From assembly GCA_905183005.1 (NCBI GenBank), contig CAJJDO010000060.1, positions 110,756 through 174,755 on the forward strand: a stretch of 64,000 bases of DNA. The letters are read 5' to 3'. Shown one piece after another: positions 46,810 through 57,204 of this stretch. Positions within the stretch are counted from its first letter, which is position 1; each line of letters begins with the position of its first letter. Below the pieces are notes generated by a model. The model saw nothing but the letters and a program-made list of their open reading frames with translations. It was not told where the DNA came from and searched no databases. The position numbers and the translations under genes were made by a program. The stretch is from Paramecium pentaurelia (Eukaryota > Ciliophora > Oligohymenophorea > Peniculida > Parameciidae).

Positions 46810-48665
46810 ATGGGAGCTTAATGTTGCACTTTGCCAACTAAATTAACTGTTGATGAAATAGACATAGATAGTCAAAATTTAAGAGGAAGTTATCACACTC
46901 AATCTAAAAAATCTATTATAAAGAAAGATTAAAAAAGTGATGAGGAAATATTTAATAATCAAAAAGAAAAATATGAGGATTTTTAGATTCTTGGCTCTGC
47001 ATCTTTAGATTTAAGATAGAATTAAGATTAAGTTGTTTGTTCTAATAAATTATTTCAGAAAGAAGAAAGCCAAATAGAATCAAGTATTTTAGATCTATCG
47101 AAGTAGCTATCCAAAAAAGTAAATTTCAGAGGAAAATAACAAATTCTTCAGTTGGCTCTTTAAAATTAGGAGCAGAAGTGTTCATCAATCTTAAAGCAGG
47201 TAGCATTCATAAATATTATGATACTGGAGAAATCTTAGGGTAAGGAGCTTATGGAAAGGTTTGGAAAGTGACGCATAAAAATACTGGTAAAAGTAGAATT
47301 GATTGATTTCAGGCATGATAAGAGCGATGAAAGAATTGAAAAAAAAATCAATAATAGTAGAAGAGTAACAAAGATTATTTGCAGAAATGAATATTTTAAA
47401 GAATTTGGATCATCCTCATATAGTTAAATTATATGAGTTATATTAAGATTAAAATAACTATTATCTAATAACTGAATATTTATCAGGAGGTGAATTGTTT
47501 GATAGAATAAAAGAATTTAATTATTTTAGTGAAAGAAAGGCAGCTGAATTAATGAGGTAAATCTTATCAGCAGTTGTTTATTGTCATTAGAGAAGTATAG
47601 TTCATAGAGATCTAAAACCAGAAAATGTTTTATTTGTTAATGATACTTAATTATCTCCCATAAAGATTATAGATTTTGGAACATCTAGAAAATATGAATA
47701 AAATTAAAAAATGACTAAAAAATTAGGAACAGTATTATATATTACTAATATATTAGGCATATTATATAGCTCCTGAAGTATTAAAGTAAGAATATAATGA
47801 AAAATGTGATGTTTGGTCATGTGGAATCATTTTATACATACTTTTATGTGGATATCCTCCATTTACAGGTAAAAATGAAGATGAAATAATGTAGAAAGTA
47901 TGTGAAGGAGACTTAATTTTTGAGTGTAATATTTGATTATCGACATTAGATTAGAAGAAGATTGGGAAATGATATCCACTGAAGTTAAGGATCTAGTAAG
48001 AAATATGTTATAAGTTGACCCAAACAAAAGATATTCTGCATTAGAAGCATTATCAGATCCATGGATTAAAAAGAATTAATCTAGTACTAAAGTAAATAAA
48101 TCTGCATTACATAATTTGTAAAAATTTTAAGTACATTTTTAAATAAAATCAATTTAGGCATAATCTGTTTTTACTTAAGCTGTTCTTTCATACATTGCTT
48201 GTTAAATGACATCTTAATAAGAATAAGATGAATTAGCTAAATCTTTCTAATTCTTAGATAAAAATGGTGATGGAATTTTATCAAGGGAGGAATTAATAGA
48301 AGGTTACATTTCAGTTTTTAAAAATAAACAATAAGCAATTTAAGAAGTTGATAAAATTTTATCAATTGTCGATATAAATTAAAGTGGATAGGTAGATTTT
48401 TCTGGTAACTTTTATCATATTATTATTATCAGAATTTTTGATGGCAGCTATGAATTAAGAAAAATTAGTGTCTTTGGATAAAGTTAAAGCTGCCTTCAAA
48501 ATTTTTGATGCAAATGAAGATGGGAAGATATCAAAAAAGGAACTTGAAATGATGATTGGAACAATAGAGGATGATATTTGGTAATAAATTCTTATAGAAT
48601 GTGGAGCATAAGGTGAAATAACAGAAAAATAATTTATAAACATTCTTTTGCATTAAAAGTATTGA
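46810..48665 (+). CDS. Calcium-dependent protein kinase (CDPK)
   Basis: A Ca2+-activated Ser/Thr kinase. ATG 46810 begins MGAQCC, a dual myristoylation/palmitoylation signal for membrane tethering. Introns of 29, 26, 25, 29 and 28 nt give 572 aa. Domains: a polar N-terminal 130 residues; kinase with Gly loop LGQGAYGKVWK, catalytic HRDLKPENVLF, DFGTSR, APEV and CDVWSCGIILYILLCGYPP; an autoinhibitory junction; then EF-hands: EF1 DKNGDGILSREE, EF2 DINQSGQVDFSE (restored by the fifth intron), EF3 DANEDGKISKKE, and a degenerate EF4 (ECGAQGEITEKQ, lacking most Ca2+ ligands). Stop TGA 48663-48665. All kinase catalytic residues are present. Confidence 0.94.
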
Positions 48666-48729
48666 TTTTTTTACTTATAATTAATTTTGTCAATAATTTG
48701 ACAATAATAGAAATTCATTGTTAAAATAA

Positions 48730-49787
48730 TCAAAATATTAAGCATGCTGAACAAAATTCTCTGTCTTCAGTTGAATTTCTATGTTTTAGATCTTCTCCTT
48801 ATATATAAATAATATCATCAAATGGTTCTATGATTTATTAAATGGAATTGTTTTTTAATTACATTTATTCTCTATATTAATCTTCTACTTTCTTTTATCT
48901 TTCTAATAATCCTTCCATCAATTAAATTCTTTATTCACAAGGCATTTGTAACTAAAATCTTAATTTTAGATATAGATTACCTTAATTCTATAGGATTTGG
49001 ACCATCATATAAAGCATCTTAAGATTCATCTCTATAATCTAATGTTAATATACAAGGTTTAATTAATTCTTTTGAATATGTTTTTAAATCAAATGATACA
49101 AGAACTTCATCTAAACCCATATCTATTTTGCTTAAAATTTCAAATTTATCTCCTCCATCTATTCTTTTACCAAGAATAGTAAAATGTAAAGTATTACTTT
49201 CTGGTAATATTGGAAATGAACATGTTAAATCATCTCCATATGAATAAATTGATTTTTATTCTTATTAATTCATAGCTACTTTATATTTGATTTTATAATA
49301 TCTAAATATCTCTGTTTTAAGACTTTTATGTCTAGTATAACTTATTGAAAGTCTATTTGGTTAATCAAACTTGATTTATTAATATTCTTTTAGAATTTAT
49401 ATTTACTATTGTAAAGTTTGAATGGAGTCAGTTATGATTCTTAAATTAAGTTTAAAATCCATAATTATTAAATGAAAGAACATAATAGCTTGTAAACATT
49501 CATTTACAAAATCATGAAATGTAATCTCTTCATATAATTTATGTTCTCTAATATCTTGTTTTGATGGTTTTTCTCCTTTCATAACTAAATACTTATTGGA
49601 AAGAACTTGCCTTTAAGATCTAATATCAGAAAATATACCATAAAAAACTATCTTCTGGAATTTTGTTAATAAACTCTTAGTTCATATATTCATTTAATGG
49701 ATATCCAACTGATTATTCCAATAATGTTAATTTATTATTCATCTTCTCTTCTTCTTATTTGATAATTGATTTTCTTAACTCTTCCAT
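48730..49787 (-). CDS. Unknown protein with coiled-coil N-terminus and possible C2-like core
   Basis: Unrecognised. ATG 49785-49787 with introns of 28 and 22 nt gives 335 aa ending TGA 48730-48732. A short coiled coil (MEELRKSIIKQEEEKMNNKL) is followed by a helical segment (EEITFHDFVNECLQAIMFFH), a Gln-rich helix, and a beta-rich region with DDLTCSFPILPESNTLHFTI and DEVLVSFDLKTYSKEL that could be C2-like. A C-terminal helix (RIQLMEGLLERQKKVEDQY) and acidic end follow. Family assignment is open. The first part of the gene (49482-49787) is repeated at 50548-50853 as part of the probable assembly duplication. PITHD1 lies 60 bp upstream on the same strand. Confidence 0.7.
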
Positions 49788-50546
49788 TAAAATATCTATA
49801 GAACAGAAAACGATATAATTATTAATAATATATCAAAATATTAATAATCAACACACACTATCAAATACAACTTTATCAGGATCAACTTATTTTGCTAAAG
49901 GATTTAATTCATAAATAGTATTTGCAAGTTATTTTGATTAAAATGTTCTTATTCCTTTCAATCCAATATATGATATTCTGATTGGATCATTTATTGTTGA
50001 TTTTATGTATAAAATAAGATTATTAACATTTTCAAATTTTGATACTTTTACAGCATTACCAAATAAGCCATCTAAGTTTGGACTTAATATAAATTACTAT
50101 ATTATTAATTATATTAATACTTCTACACAAGGTGTCTCTATAAGTCCAAAATCAACATTTGAAATATTAATATAAGCTTTCATTAAATTTGGAGCTGATC
50201 CTTCATTTAAACTTACAATATTTATTTATCTGATCCTTACAGTCTCATTAAAAGGAATTATAACAATAATTTCTGAATCTAAATCAGATTATACATAATG
50301 ATCCTAAATTATGGAATATGATATTTTACTTTCTTTGTCTTATCTATTTCTGGTCTAATGATCTATTTGATGTTTTATGCAGTTTCATTCAAACAATCAA
50401 CTTTATCAATTTCTATTTGACCATATAAATCATCTGCATCTTCATTAAACATATATTCAGCACATCCACAATTTGGACCATGTTAATGCTGCATTTTAAT
50501 TAAATTATAAATTTAATATGTATTATATATATTTATTTTAGTTATA
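49482..50546. repeat. 1,065-bp exact direct repeat, copy A
   Basis: This segment recurs at 50548-51612 with an offset of 1,066 bp. I noticed no difference in the parts compared. The two copies are separated by a single N at 50547. It covers the 5' part of the unknown gene and all of PITHD1. Confidence 0.9.
49848..50494 (-). CDS. PITHD1: PITH-domain protein (PITHD1-like)
   Basis: PITH domains bind the proteasome in the thioredoxin-like TXNL1, and PITHD1 is the stand-alone form. ATG 50492-50494 with one 26-nt intron gives 206 aa ending TGA 49848-49850, matching PITHD1 size (about 210). Conserved pattern: His/Cys-rich start (MQHQHGPNCGCA), LYGQIEIDKVDCLNE (family LYLRIDLERLQCLNE), SDLDSEIIVIIPFNETVRI (family SDADEELLFNIPFTGNVKL), LDGLFGNAVKVSKFENVNNL (family ELEYATKISRFSNVYHL) and RISYIGLKG (family VFYIGLRG). 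The family call is secure. Only one true copy is likely (see 50914-51560). Confidence 0.9.
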
Positions 50547-50547
50547 N
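50547..50547. other. Single ambiguous base (N) at contig-like junction
   Basis: The only N in the window falls exactly between the two copies of the 1,065-bp repeat, where the left copy ends and the right copy begins. Confidence 0.98.
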
Positions 50548-51612
50548 ATAATAGCTTGTAAACATTCATTTACAAAATCATGAAATGTAATCTCTTCATA
50601 TAATTTATGTTCTCTAATATCTTGTTTTGATGGTTTTTCTCCTTTCATAACTAAATACTTATTGGAAAGAACTTGCCTTTAAGATCTAATATCAGAAAAT
50701 ATACCATAAAAAACTATCTTCTGGAATTTTGTTAATAAACTCTTAGTTCATATATTCATTTAATGGATATCCAACTGATTATTCCAATAATGTTAATTTA
50801 TTATTCATCTTCTCTTCTTCTTATTTGATAATTGATTTTCTTAACTCTTCCATTAAAATATCTATAGAACAGAAAACGATATAATTATTAATAATATATC
50901 AAAATATTAATAATCAACACACACTATCAAATACAACTTTATCAGGATCAACTTATTTTGCTAAAGGATTTAATTCATAAATAGTATTTGCAAGTTATTT
51001 TGATTAAAATGTTCTTATTCCTTTCAATCCAATATATGATATTCTGATTGGATCATTTATTGTTGATTTTATGTATAAAATAAGATTATTAACATTTTCA
51101 AATTTTGATACTTTTACAGCATTACCAAATAAGCCATCTAAGTTTGGACTTAATATAAATTACTATATTATTAATTATATTAATACTTCTACACAAGGTG
51201 TCTCTATAAGTCCAAAATCAACATTTGAAATATTAATATAAGCTTTCATTAAATTTGGAGCTGATCCTTCATTTAAACTTACAATATTTATTTATCTGAT
51301 CCTTACAGTCTCATTAAAAGGAATTATAACAATAATTTCTGAATCTAAATCAGATTATACATAATGATCCTAAATTATGGAATATGATATTTTACTTTCT
51401 TTGTCTTATCTATTTCTGGTCTAATGATCTATTTGATGTTTTATGCAGTTTCATTCAAACAATCAACTTTATCAATTTCTATTTGACCATATAAATCATC
51501 TGCATCTTCATTAAACATATATTCAGCACATCCACAATTTGGACCATGTTAATGCTGCATTTTAATTAAATTATAAATTTAATATGTATTATATATATTT
51601 ATTTTAGTTATA
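50548..51612. repeat. 1,065-bp exact direct repeat, copy B (with fragment of the unknown gene)
   Basis: The copy starts right after the N and repeats 49482-50546. Bases 50548-50853 duplicate only the first exon(s) of the unknown gene (its ATG would be 50851-50853), with no matching 3' part before the N. This truncation at the N supports an unmerged contig overlap rather than a biological duplication. Confidence 0.9.
50914..51560 (-). CDS. PITH-domain protein, apparent second copy (probable assembly duplicate)
   Basis: Identical in every segment I compared to the gene at 49848-50494: same ATG, same 26-nt intron and same TGA, displaced by 1,066 bp. Because the repeat breaks exactly at the single N, this is most likely the same locus seen at the start of an overlapping contig. 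Count it once when estimating gene number. If real, it would be a very recent tandem duplicate. Confidence 0.6.
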
Positions 51613-51712
51613 ATAGCCTCCAATTTTATTTTATTTATTTAAATAATCAATTAAAGACTAATACTTCATTACTTTTCTAATACACAATAATATAAAATTA
51701 TATATCATTATT

Positions 51713-51905
51713 GGGGTCACCCAAGGTGCTGTCTCCTTCGATCCCTGGTTTACTAATAGCGTTCTATAGTAACCAGGGACGAGTGCTGACCATGATGATC
51801 AAAGAAATCAGAATAAAACAAAGAGGGTAAAAATTCGTACCTAGGACACCCCTCTAGAGACCCGGTCGAGGCAAGTCCTTCCGAGGAAGATGTGCATCTA
51901 ATATT
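51713..51905 (+). ncRNA. Candidate structured non-coding RNA (GC-rich island), family unknown
   Basis: About 190 bp with base composition far richer in G+C than its surroundings and no protein-like frame. A strong hairpin pairs 51742-51755 (TCCCTGGTT, bulged T, ACTA) with 51767-51779 (TAGTAACCAGGGA) around an 11-nt loop. Further possible stems are GAGGGT/ACCCCTC (about 51824-51855) and CTTC-CGAG-GAAG near 51880-51890. A TATA-like tract precedes it (51691-51705) and a T5 run follows (51904-51908), which fits Pol III transcription on the plus strand. An ATGATGA box-C-like sequence occurs at about 51793. I compared it mentally with SRP, RNase P/MRP, U1-U6, U3 and telomerase RNAs and found no convincing match. 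Confidence 0.5.
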
Positions 51906-52134
51906 TTTAATAATATAAATTAAAGTGAAACTGTTTTGATACAAAAGTATTTGATTTCTAATCTTTGGTATGTTTTTCAATGATCTTCTGTGACTTAGAC
52001 TAACAACTTTTGTATTATAATAAAACTATATATTTTTTGTCTGCTTTTTATTATTTAAATATAAGACGTTGGGATCAAAATAAAGAAGAAACATAATTAA
52101 AAAAATATGAATAATAATTGTGGATATAAATATC

Positions 52135-53076
52135 TCAATTTAAGATCAAGCTTAATCCAACTATCATTCCTATTATTTGAATGCTATAACTTTCCCCACC
52201 AAAATAATCTTAAAAATGTTCGAATTCTGGATTTGATGTAAATTATGTGCAAGCTGTGCATTTGTTATTGTCCAATGACCATTTGTAATTAAGCATGGTT
52301 TTAATCATACATGATAAAAGATCAAGTTATTCTATTTCTGATGCTGTAGATTCTTAACAAGCAGTACCAGTCCAAGTACATGGTATCACATTTAATCCTG
52401 GAATATCTAATTACACATAACACTCATCTGAAGTAGTAAAATCTGCACAACTTTTTGGTTGACATGCTTTTGTACCATCATTGTAAGTACAATATAAGTT
52501 ACAATATTCCTTTACATCTGAATAATCTGAACAATCATCAGAGACTATATCATACTATGAACATACGGAATCATTATTGAAATAACACATATTTCCATTA
52601 CCATCAGATTAATTACATGTTTCTTTGGTTGAAAATGATGAACAATCAAGACTTTGAGGATCTTTGCAAGTATCACTTGAATCTATCATAGTACAAGTGA
52701 ATGGACTACAATCTTCAATAGTAGCAGAAGCACATGAAAAATTTGTGCATTTGTCATTTGCCCACATACAATCAAAACCGTAAACTTTTTCATCACAATC
52801 CTCTTCTGATATTTCACTACAAGTATAGGAGTGGGTTTCACATTTGTTTGATGCAGTATGCCAAGAGCATTTATATCCAGACTTTGGTCCTGTGCATGTA
52901 TCAGCTGATTCTAAGTATTTACAATCCATATCCACGCAAGCATTTCCACTCCAAGCACAATAATCAAAGGATGCGCATAAAGTTTATCCATATTCACTGC
53001 AAGCACATCTTTAAAGAAGACTAAACTAAACACAGTTGCTCAAAGTTATTAAGCCGACGATTAAAAAGATTCTCAT
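52135..53076 (-). CDS. Cysteine-rich, GPI-anchored-type surface protein
   Basis: A secreted or surface protein resembling a miniature Paramecium surface antigen. ATG 53074-53076 opens an intronless 313-aa frame to TGA 52135-52137. It has a signal peptide (MRIFLIVGLITLSNCVQF), then about 260 residues with Cys every 6-12 positions in repeating patterns such as CAWSGNACV, CSWHTASNKCE, CMWANDKCT and CTWTGTACQ. The C-terminus is hydrophobic and ends without a cytoplasmic tail (YSIQIIGMIVGLSLILN), the form of a GPI-attachment signal. The CxW...C spacing matches the periodic repeats of Paramecium immobilisation antigens, although real surface antigens are far larger. The exact class is inference. 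Confidence 0.82.
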
Positions 53077-54262
53077 TTTTGTATTTTATTATTGTTAATT
53101 TAAATTACTTTTCATTGGTTTATAAAATACAAAATCGAATCTTTTTTTTGTTAATATAATTTTTTAAATATAAATTGCAATTTGTTCTAGTAATATTTAT
53201 AAAATATTTCCTTTAACAATTTGAAACCGTTTCATAATTATTTTTGAGGGGTTTGTTTATTTTAAGAGCAATTCAAATTGAATTTCTTTATTTTTATTAT
53301 TGTTTTATCATACTCCAATTAGTATTAAATATTTTAACAACATATATGCTTAAATTCTTACTAAAATATGAATAATTTACTCAATAGAAGCAGTTTTAAA
53401 CTTTACAACATAACATTATTTAAATTACATCGATTATATTTTCAATAAATATGTCATATTAATTGCCCTGATTTTTCTTAATTATTAAAATACTAATCGA
53501 TTTATAAAATAAAATAGAATTTCTTCTATATATAACATTCATCAATAATAATATTAATCATCTGTTTTAAATTATTCATTTTATTTATTTAATATAAAAT
53601 AATATAGTTATATATATAAATATATGATCTATTCAATCTTTTTTAAAATGTTTTTTTAATAGTCGAATGTCATATGGAGTTGTGATTGTTTAAAGACTAA
53701 GTCATAACTAATTAATATTTAAATCATTTTAGAAAAATGAAGATCATCTACAAAATTTATTGATTATTAGCATTTTATAAATATTTCTTTGATTAAAAGG
53801 ATAAGAAGAAATATATTCTTGTACTATAAAGTTTTAATTTTTAATGAATAACTTGATTAATTTTTAATTAATAACTCATTATTTATATGATTTATGTTAA
53901 TTAAATGGGATGAATTTTATATGAATCTCTCTTATTTTAATTTTTAAATATAATTTATTATCATATTTAGAGATTATAAATTTACTTATATGAATTAATC
54001 ACGTATTCTAAATTATTGATTATCTATATTTCAAATTGATCTATTTTTTTGATTAATTCTTTAAATTTGAATAGAATTTTAGATATATTATGTATATTTT
54101 GAATGAAAGATTAAAGGTTGCAGCAATGAGTTTAAGTTTAAATGTTTAATTTTATTAAAATAATATAAAATATAATGTAGAAATACCTTTAAAACTATGT
54201 TATAAATTAAATATATATATTATTTGATTATTATTTCTAATATTATTTTTATGTGTATTTTT
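53077..54262. other. AT-rich spacer
   Basis: About 1.2 kb upstream of the Cys-rich surface protein and downstream of the coiled-coil cytoskeletal gene. A/T tracts and short direct TA repeats only; I see no exon, RNA or repeat of note. Confidence 0.5.
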
Positions 54263-55477
54263 TCATGGTTAAAATTACTCATAAGTTCTACTTCCTCTTG
54301 TTTAACCCATAGAAGATGTTGTAGTAGTTCCACCTGTCCTAGTTACTACTTTTGATGTTGATACAACAACTTCCTATTAAAATTAAGATTATTAATATAC
54401 CTTCTTTTAACTTTTTCTAAGTGCTTCTAATTCAGCTTGACACATGGTTAATTGTTCTTAACATTCATTATAATCATGATTGACTTTAATAAATTTCTAT
54501 TTCCAAACTTCCACTTCAGATGATAAATATGTCACTTTTTCTTGGATAACTGTTTGTCCTTAAGATTCCAATTGTTCATATCTAAGTCTCCAATCTTCAA
54601 GATCTCCATCTTTGATTTTATTAGAATAAACTAATCTTTCAATTTCTGATGACAACATAGCAATTTTAGTCTTATTTAATAGAGTATGTAAATACTTCAT
54701 AATCTCTTAATTTAATAAGTAATTCATTATTTTCTTTTCTTAATTTACCATTTTCTTCCTACAATCTTCTAATTTGATCTTCAAGATCTTTAATTTGGCT
54801 TTCAAATCTGATTCTTAAATTGAAAAATTCTCTTTCTTTAGAAGCTAAGTCTTCAGTTTAAGAACTTCTCAATTAAATTTCACCTCTCATGGATTATAAT
54901 TGCATTTATAATTAATCATTTTCTGATCTTAATTATCTTAATTGAGCCTCTAAGAAATCTACTTTAGAGTTATCTACTACAACTTTTTCTTTTTCAACTA
55001 CTTTTTCAACAACTTAGACTTCCTTTCTTTTTTCTAATTCAGCAATTAAAGATTAGAGATATTCACATTCCAATCTCCAAGGAGCTTCAATTTCCTCTTT
55101 TGAAACAACAATAACATTCATGCATAGTGATTAAGCAGCTACACAATTCTATTGAACAGAATAATTGCCTTAATATCCAACTTATGGAATTGCAGCCATA
55201 TTTGAAATATAACTTTATCCCCCAACGAATCCTTATGTTTAAGTTCTTAAGATTTATTAAGATTACATTCTTGGAATCTTTGTTGCACTTCTTTACTCTA
55301 CTTCAACAGTGGTTGTCTTAAAATAACAAATCATTTTACTTAGACCTTTGGTGTTTCTCTAGTGATTACTTATTCAACTCTATCTTAAGTGATACTTCTG
55401 ACATTATCTTTTGTGCCTGATGTATATTGTCTTTATGAAGATTATGTAACATATTATCTACTTTAGAAATCACTCAT
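54263..55477 (-). CDS. Cytoskeletal-type coiled-coil rod protein
   Basis: Probably a filament-forming cytoskeletal or cortical protein; the family is not recognised with certainty. ATG 55475-55477 with introns of 23, 25 and 27 nt gives 379 aa. The head is Gln/Thr/Ser-rich (QYVTQSSQRQYTSGTKDN, TRETPKVQ). A conserved-looking entry motif EAPWRLECEYLQSLIAELE leads into a Val/Glu/Lys strand and then a continuous heptad coiled coil (QLRSENDQLQMQLQSM, RIRFESQIKDLEDQIRRLQ). The tail is Ser/Thr/Gly-rich (RTGGTTTTSSMGQTRGS), ending YEQFQP. The head-rod-tail layout resembles intermediate-filament-like and ciliate cortical proteins. Stop TGA 54263-54265. SF3B4 is divergent, 182 bp away. Confidence 0.78.
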
Positions 55478-55659
55478 GTGAATGTAAATAAATTTTATTT
55501 ATGAAACAAAAAAATTAGTATTTTAGGTTTATAGTACTTTAATCATATAAAAATGTAGTTGTATTAGATTAAGAAAATGTAAAAATCAAATCTATATACT
55601 TATAAGACATACATTAATATAAAATAATATTAATAATATTTATATATATAATATAAAAT

Positions 55660-56467
55660 ATGTCTTTGGCTTTGGCAGGAGTGGTACCTCCATTATATGA
55701 AAGAAATTAAGAGGCTACAATTTATATTGGTAATTTAGATCAAAAAGTCACTGATGATATAGTATGGGAATTATTCATTCAATGTGGACCTGTAGTTAAT
55801 GTTCATATTCCAAAAGATAAAATTTCTGGAGAACATTAAGGTTATGGTTTTGTGGAATTTAAGAGTGAAGAAGATGCAGATTATGCCATTAAGATCATGC
55901 ATATGATAAAATTGTATGGAAAACCCATTAAGGTCAATAAAGCATCACAAGATAAAAGGACTTAAGAAGTTGGTGCCAATTTGTTTATAGGAAATCTAGA
56001 CACTGAAATTGATGAAAAAACACTTTATGAAACATTCTCTGCTTTTGGTCATATCTTATCCACAAAAGTAATAAATAATCAATTTATTATAGATTATGAG
56101 GAATCCTGAAACAGGAGTATCTAAAGGCTATGGTTTTGTGAGTTATGATAATTTTGAATCTAGTGATGGTGCTTTGACAGCCATGAATGGATAATTTTTA
56201 GGAACCAAAATTATTCGAGTTGAATATGCATTTAAAAAGGATGCTAAAGGAGAAAGACATGGAAGTTAGGCTGAGAGATTGTTAGCTGCTAATAGACCTT
56301 TAGCATAAAAAGCACTTTTAGGCTTTGTTGGATATATGCCAACAGAATTGAGAATTCCTTTACCTCCTCCTCCTTCCATATAAATTCAACCTTTGCAAGA
56401 AGGATACAAACCTTTCCCATAACAACTCCCTGTTCCACCTCCACCTCCTCCTGGGATCCCAAAATGA
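55660..56467 (+). CDS. SF3B4: Splicing factor SF3B subunit 4 (SAP49)
   Basis: A U2 snRNP SF3b subunit that binds pre-mRNA near the branch site. ATG 55660 and one 25-nt intron give 260 aa. Two RRMs are close to the human protein: ERNQEATIYIGNLDQKVTDD with RNP1-type GYGFVEFKSEEDADYAIKIM, then MIKLYGKPIKVNKAS, VGANLFIGNLDTEIDEKTLY and KGYGFVSYDNFESSDGAL. The signature AFKKDAKGERHGSQAERLLA follows, and a Pro-rich tail ends PPPPGIPK before TGA 56465-56467. The Pro-rich tail is much shorter than in the animal protein (about 420 aa). Identification is certain. It converges with the next gene, leaving 40 bp. Confidence 0.96.
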
Positions 56468-56507
56468 TTTTAAACATACATAATATATTTAGTTATTCAA
56501 TTATTTT

Positions 56508-57204
56508 TCAATTATTTATTTTTTGCTTTTCTATAACTTAGGCATATTATTTTGTTCTTTATTAAGAGTCAACAAGATAGAAATGCAATTCTTCTATATT
56601 TTATTCATATTCTGTTAATGTTCTTGTATTCAGAATTTCAAATTTCGGTTTGGGAACTGTAGTCATTTCTGTAGATAAGGATTGCTTTGTTTATTATCCA
56701 TTTTACTCCATTTATTGTAATAAGTCACCTAAGAAATTTATTCTATTTAATCTCTCTTCTTTGCTTTTACTATCAATTTTATTTAATTCATTACTTTCCA
56801 TTTACAATCAAATTCTATCTTTTCTATTAAGAAGTTGATTGTGCACTAGATGTTATTTCTGCTGCATGATAATTCTTCAATCTAAATGAAGGACTTCTTC
56901 TAATCTAAGTAGACAAAAACAATTATTAGTAATTCTAGACACACTCAAATTAACTAATACCTATGCAATTGGCCCAGCCTGTTGTTAAAACTATCATTCA
57001 AAACAAATCTCATCATACTTCTAATTGCTGCAATTCACCTTAACTAGGTGTTCTGTTAGGACTTTATTATGTGGAGCATCTTTATTGACTAGAAGAATTT
57101 AATCTCATTCCTTGAGAACTCTTAGCTCTATTAGGGTCAATCACCCTTTGTCTTCTTCTAGAATTATTCAAATATGGTGTATATCTGATAGGGCAAATGT
57201 TCAT
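56508..57204 (-). CDS. Small basic Ser/Arg/Gln-rich protein of unknown function
   Basis: Unrecognised. ATG 57202-57204 with three introns (56991-57018, 56935-56960 and 56770-56794; 28, 26 and 25 nt) gives 205 aa ending TGA 56508-56510. The N-terminus is basic and Ser-rich (YLNNSRRRQRVIDPNRAKS, SPNRTPSQ). The middle has IRRSPSFRLKNYHA, a possible basophilic kinase site. The C-terminal third is helical (NRINFLGDLLQQMEQ, TLTEYEQNIEELHFYL, RTKQYAQVIEKQKI). The exon-2 frame of only ten codons and exact codon total support the intron model. No localisation signal is apparent. Confidence 0.72.

Noticed and set aside
49848..51560. PITHD1 as a genuine recent tandem duplication
   Set aside because: The copies break exactly at the single N and the flanking gene is truncated there, which fits a contig overlap better.
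51713..51905. Naming the GC-rich island as SRP, U3, RNase P or telomerase RNA
   Set aside because: Isolated matches (an ATGATGA box, a TTGGGG at the edge) occur, but the conserved cores of these RNAs were not found.
56650..56838. Hydrophobic plus-strand open frame
   Set aside because: It is antisense to the last exon of the spliced minus-strand gene 56508-57204, whose codon total is exact.
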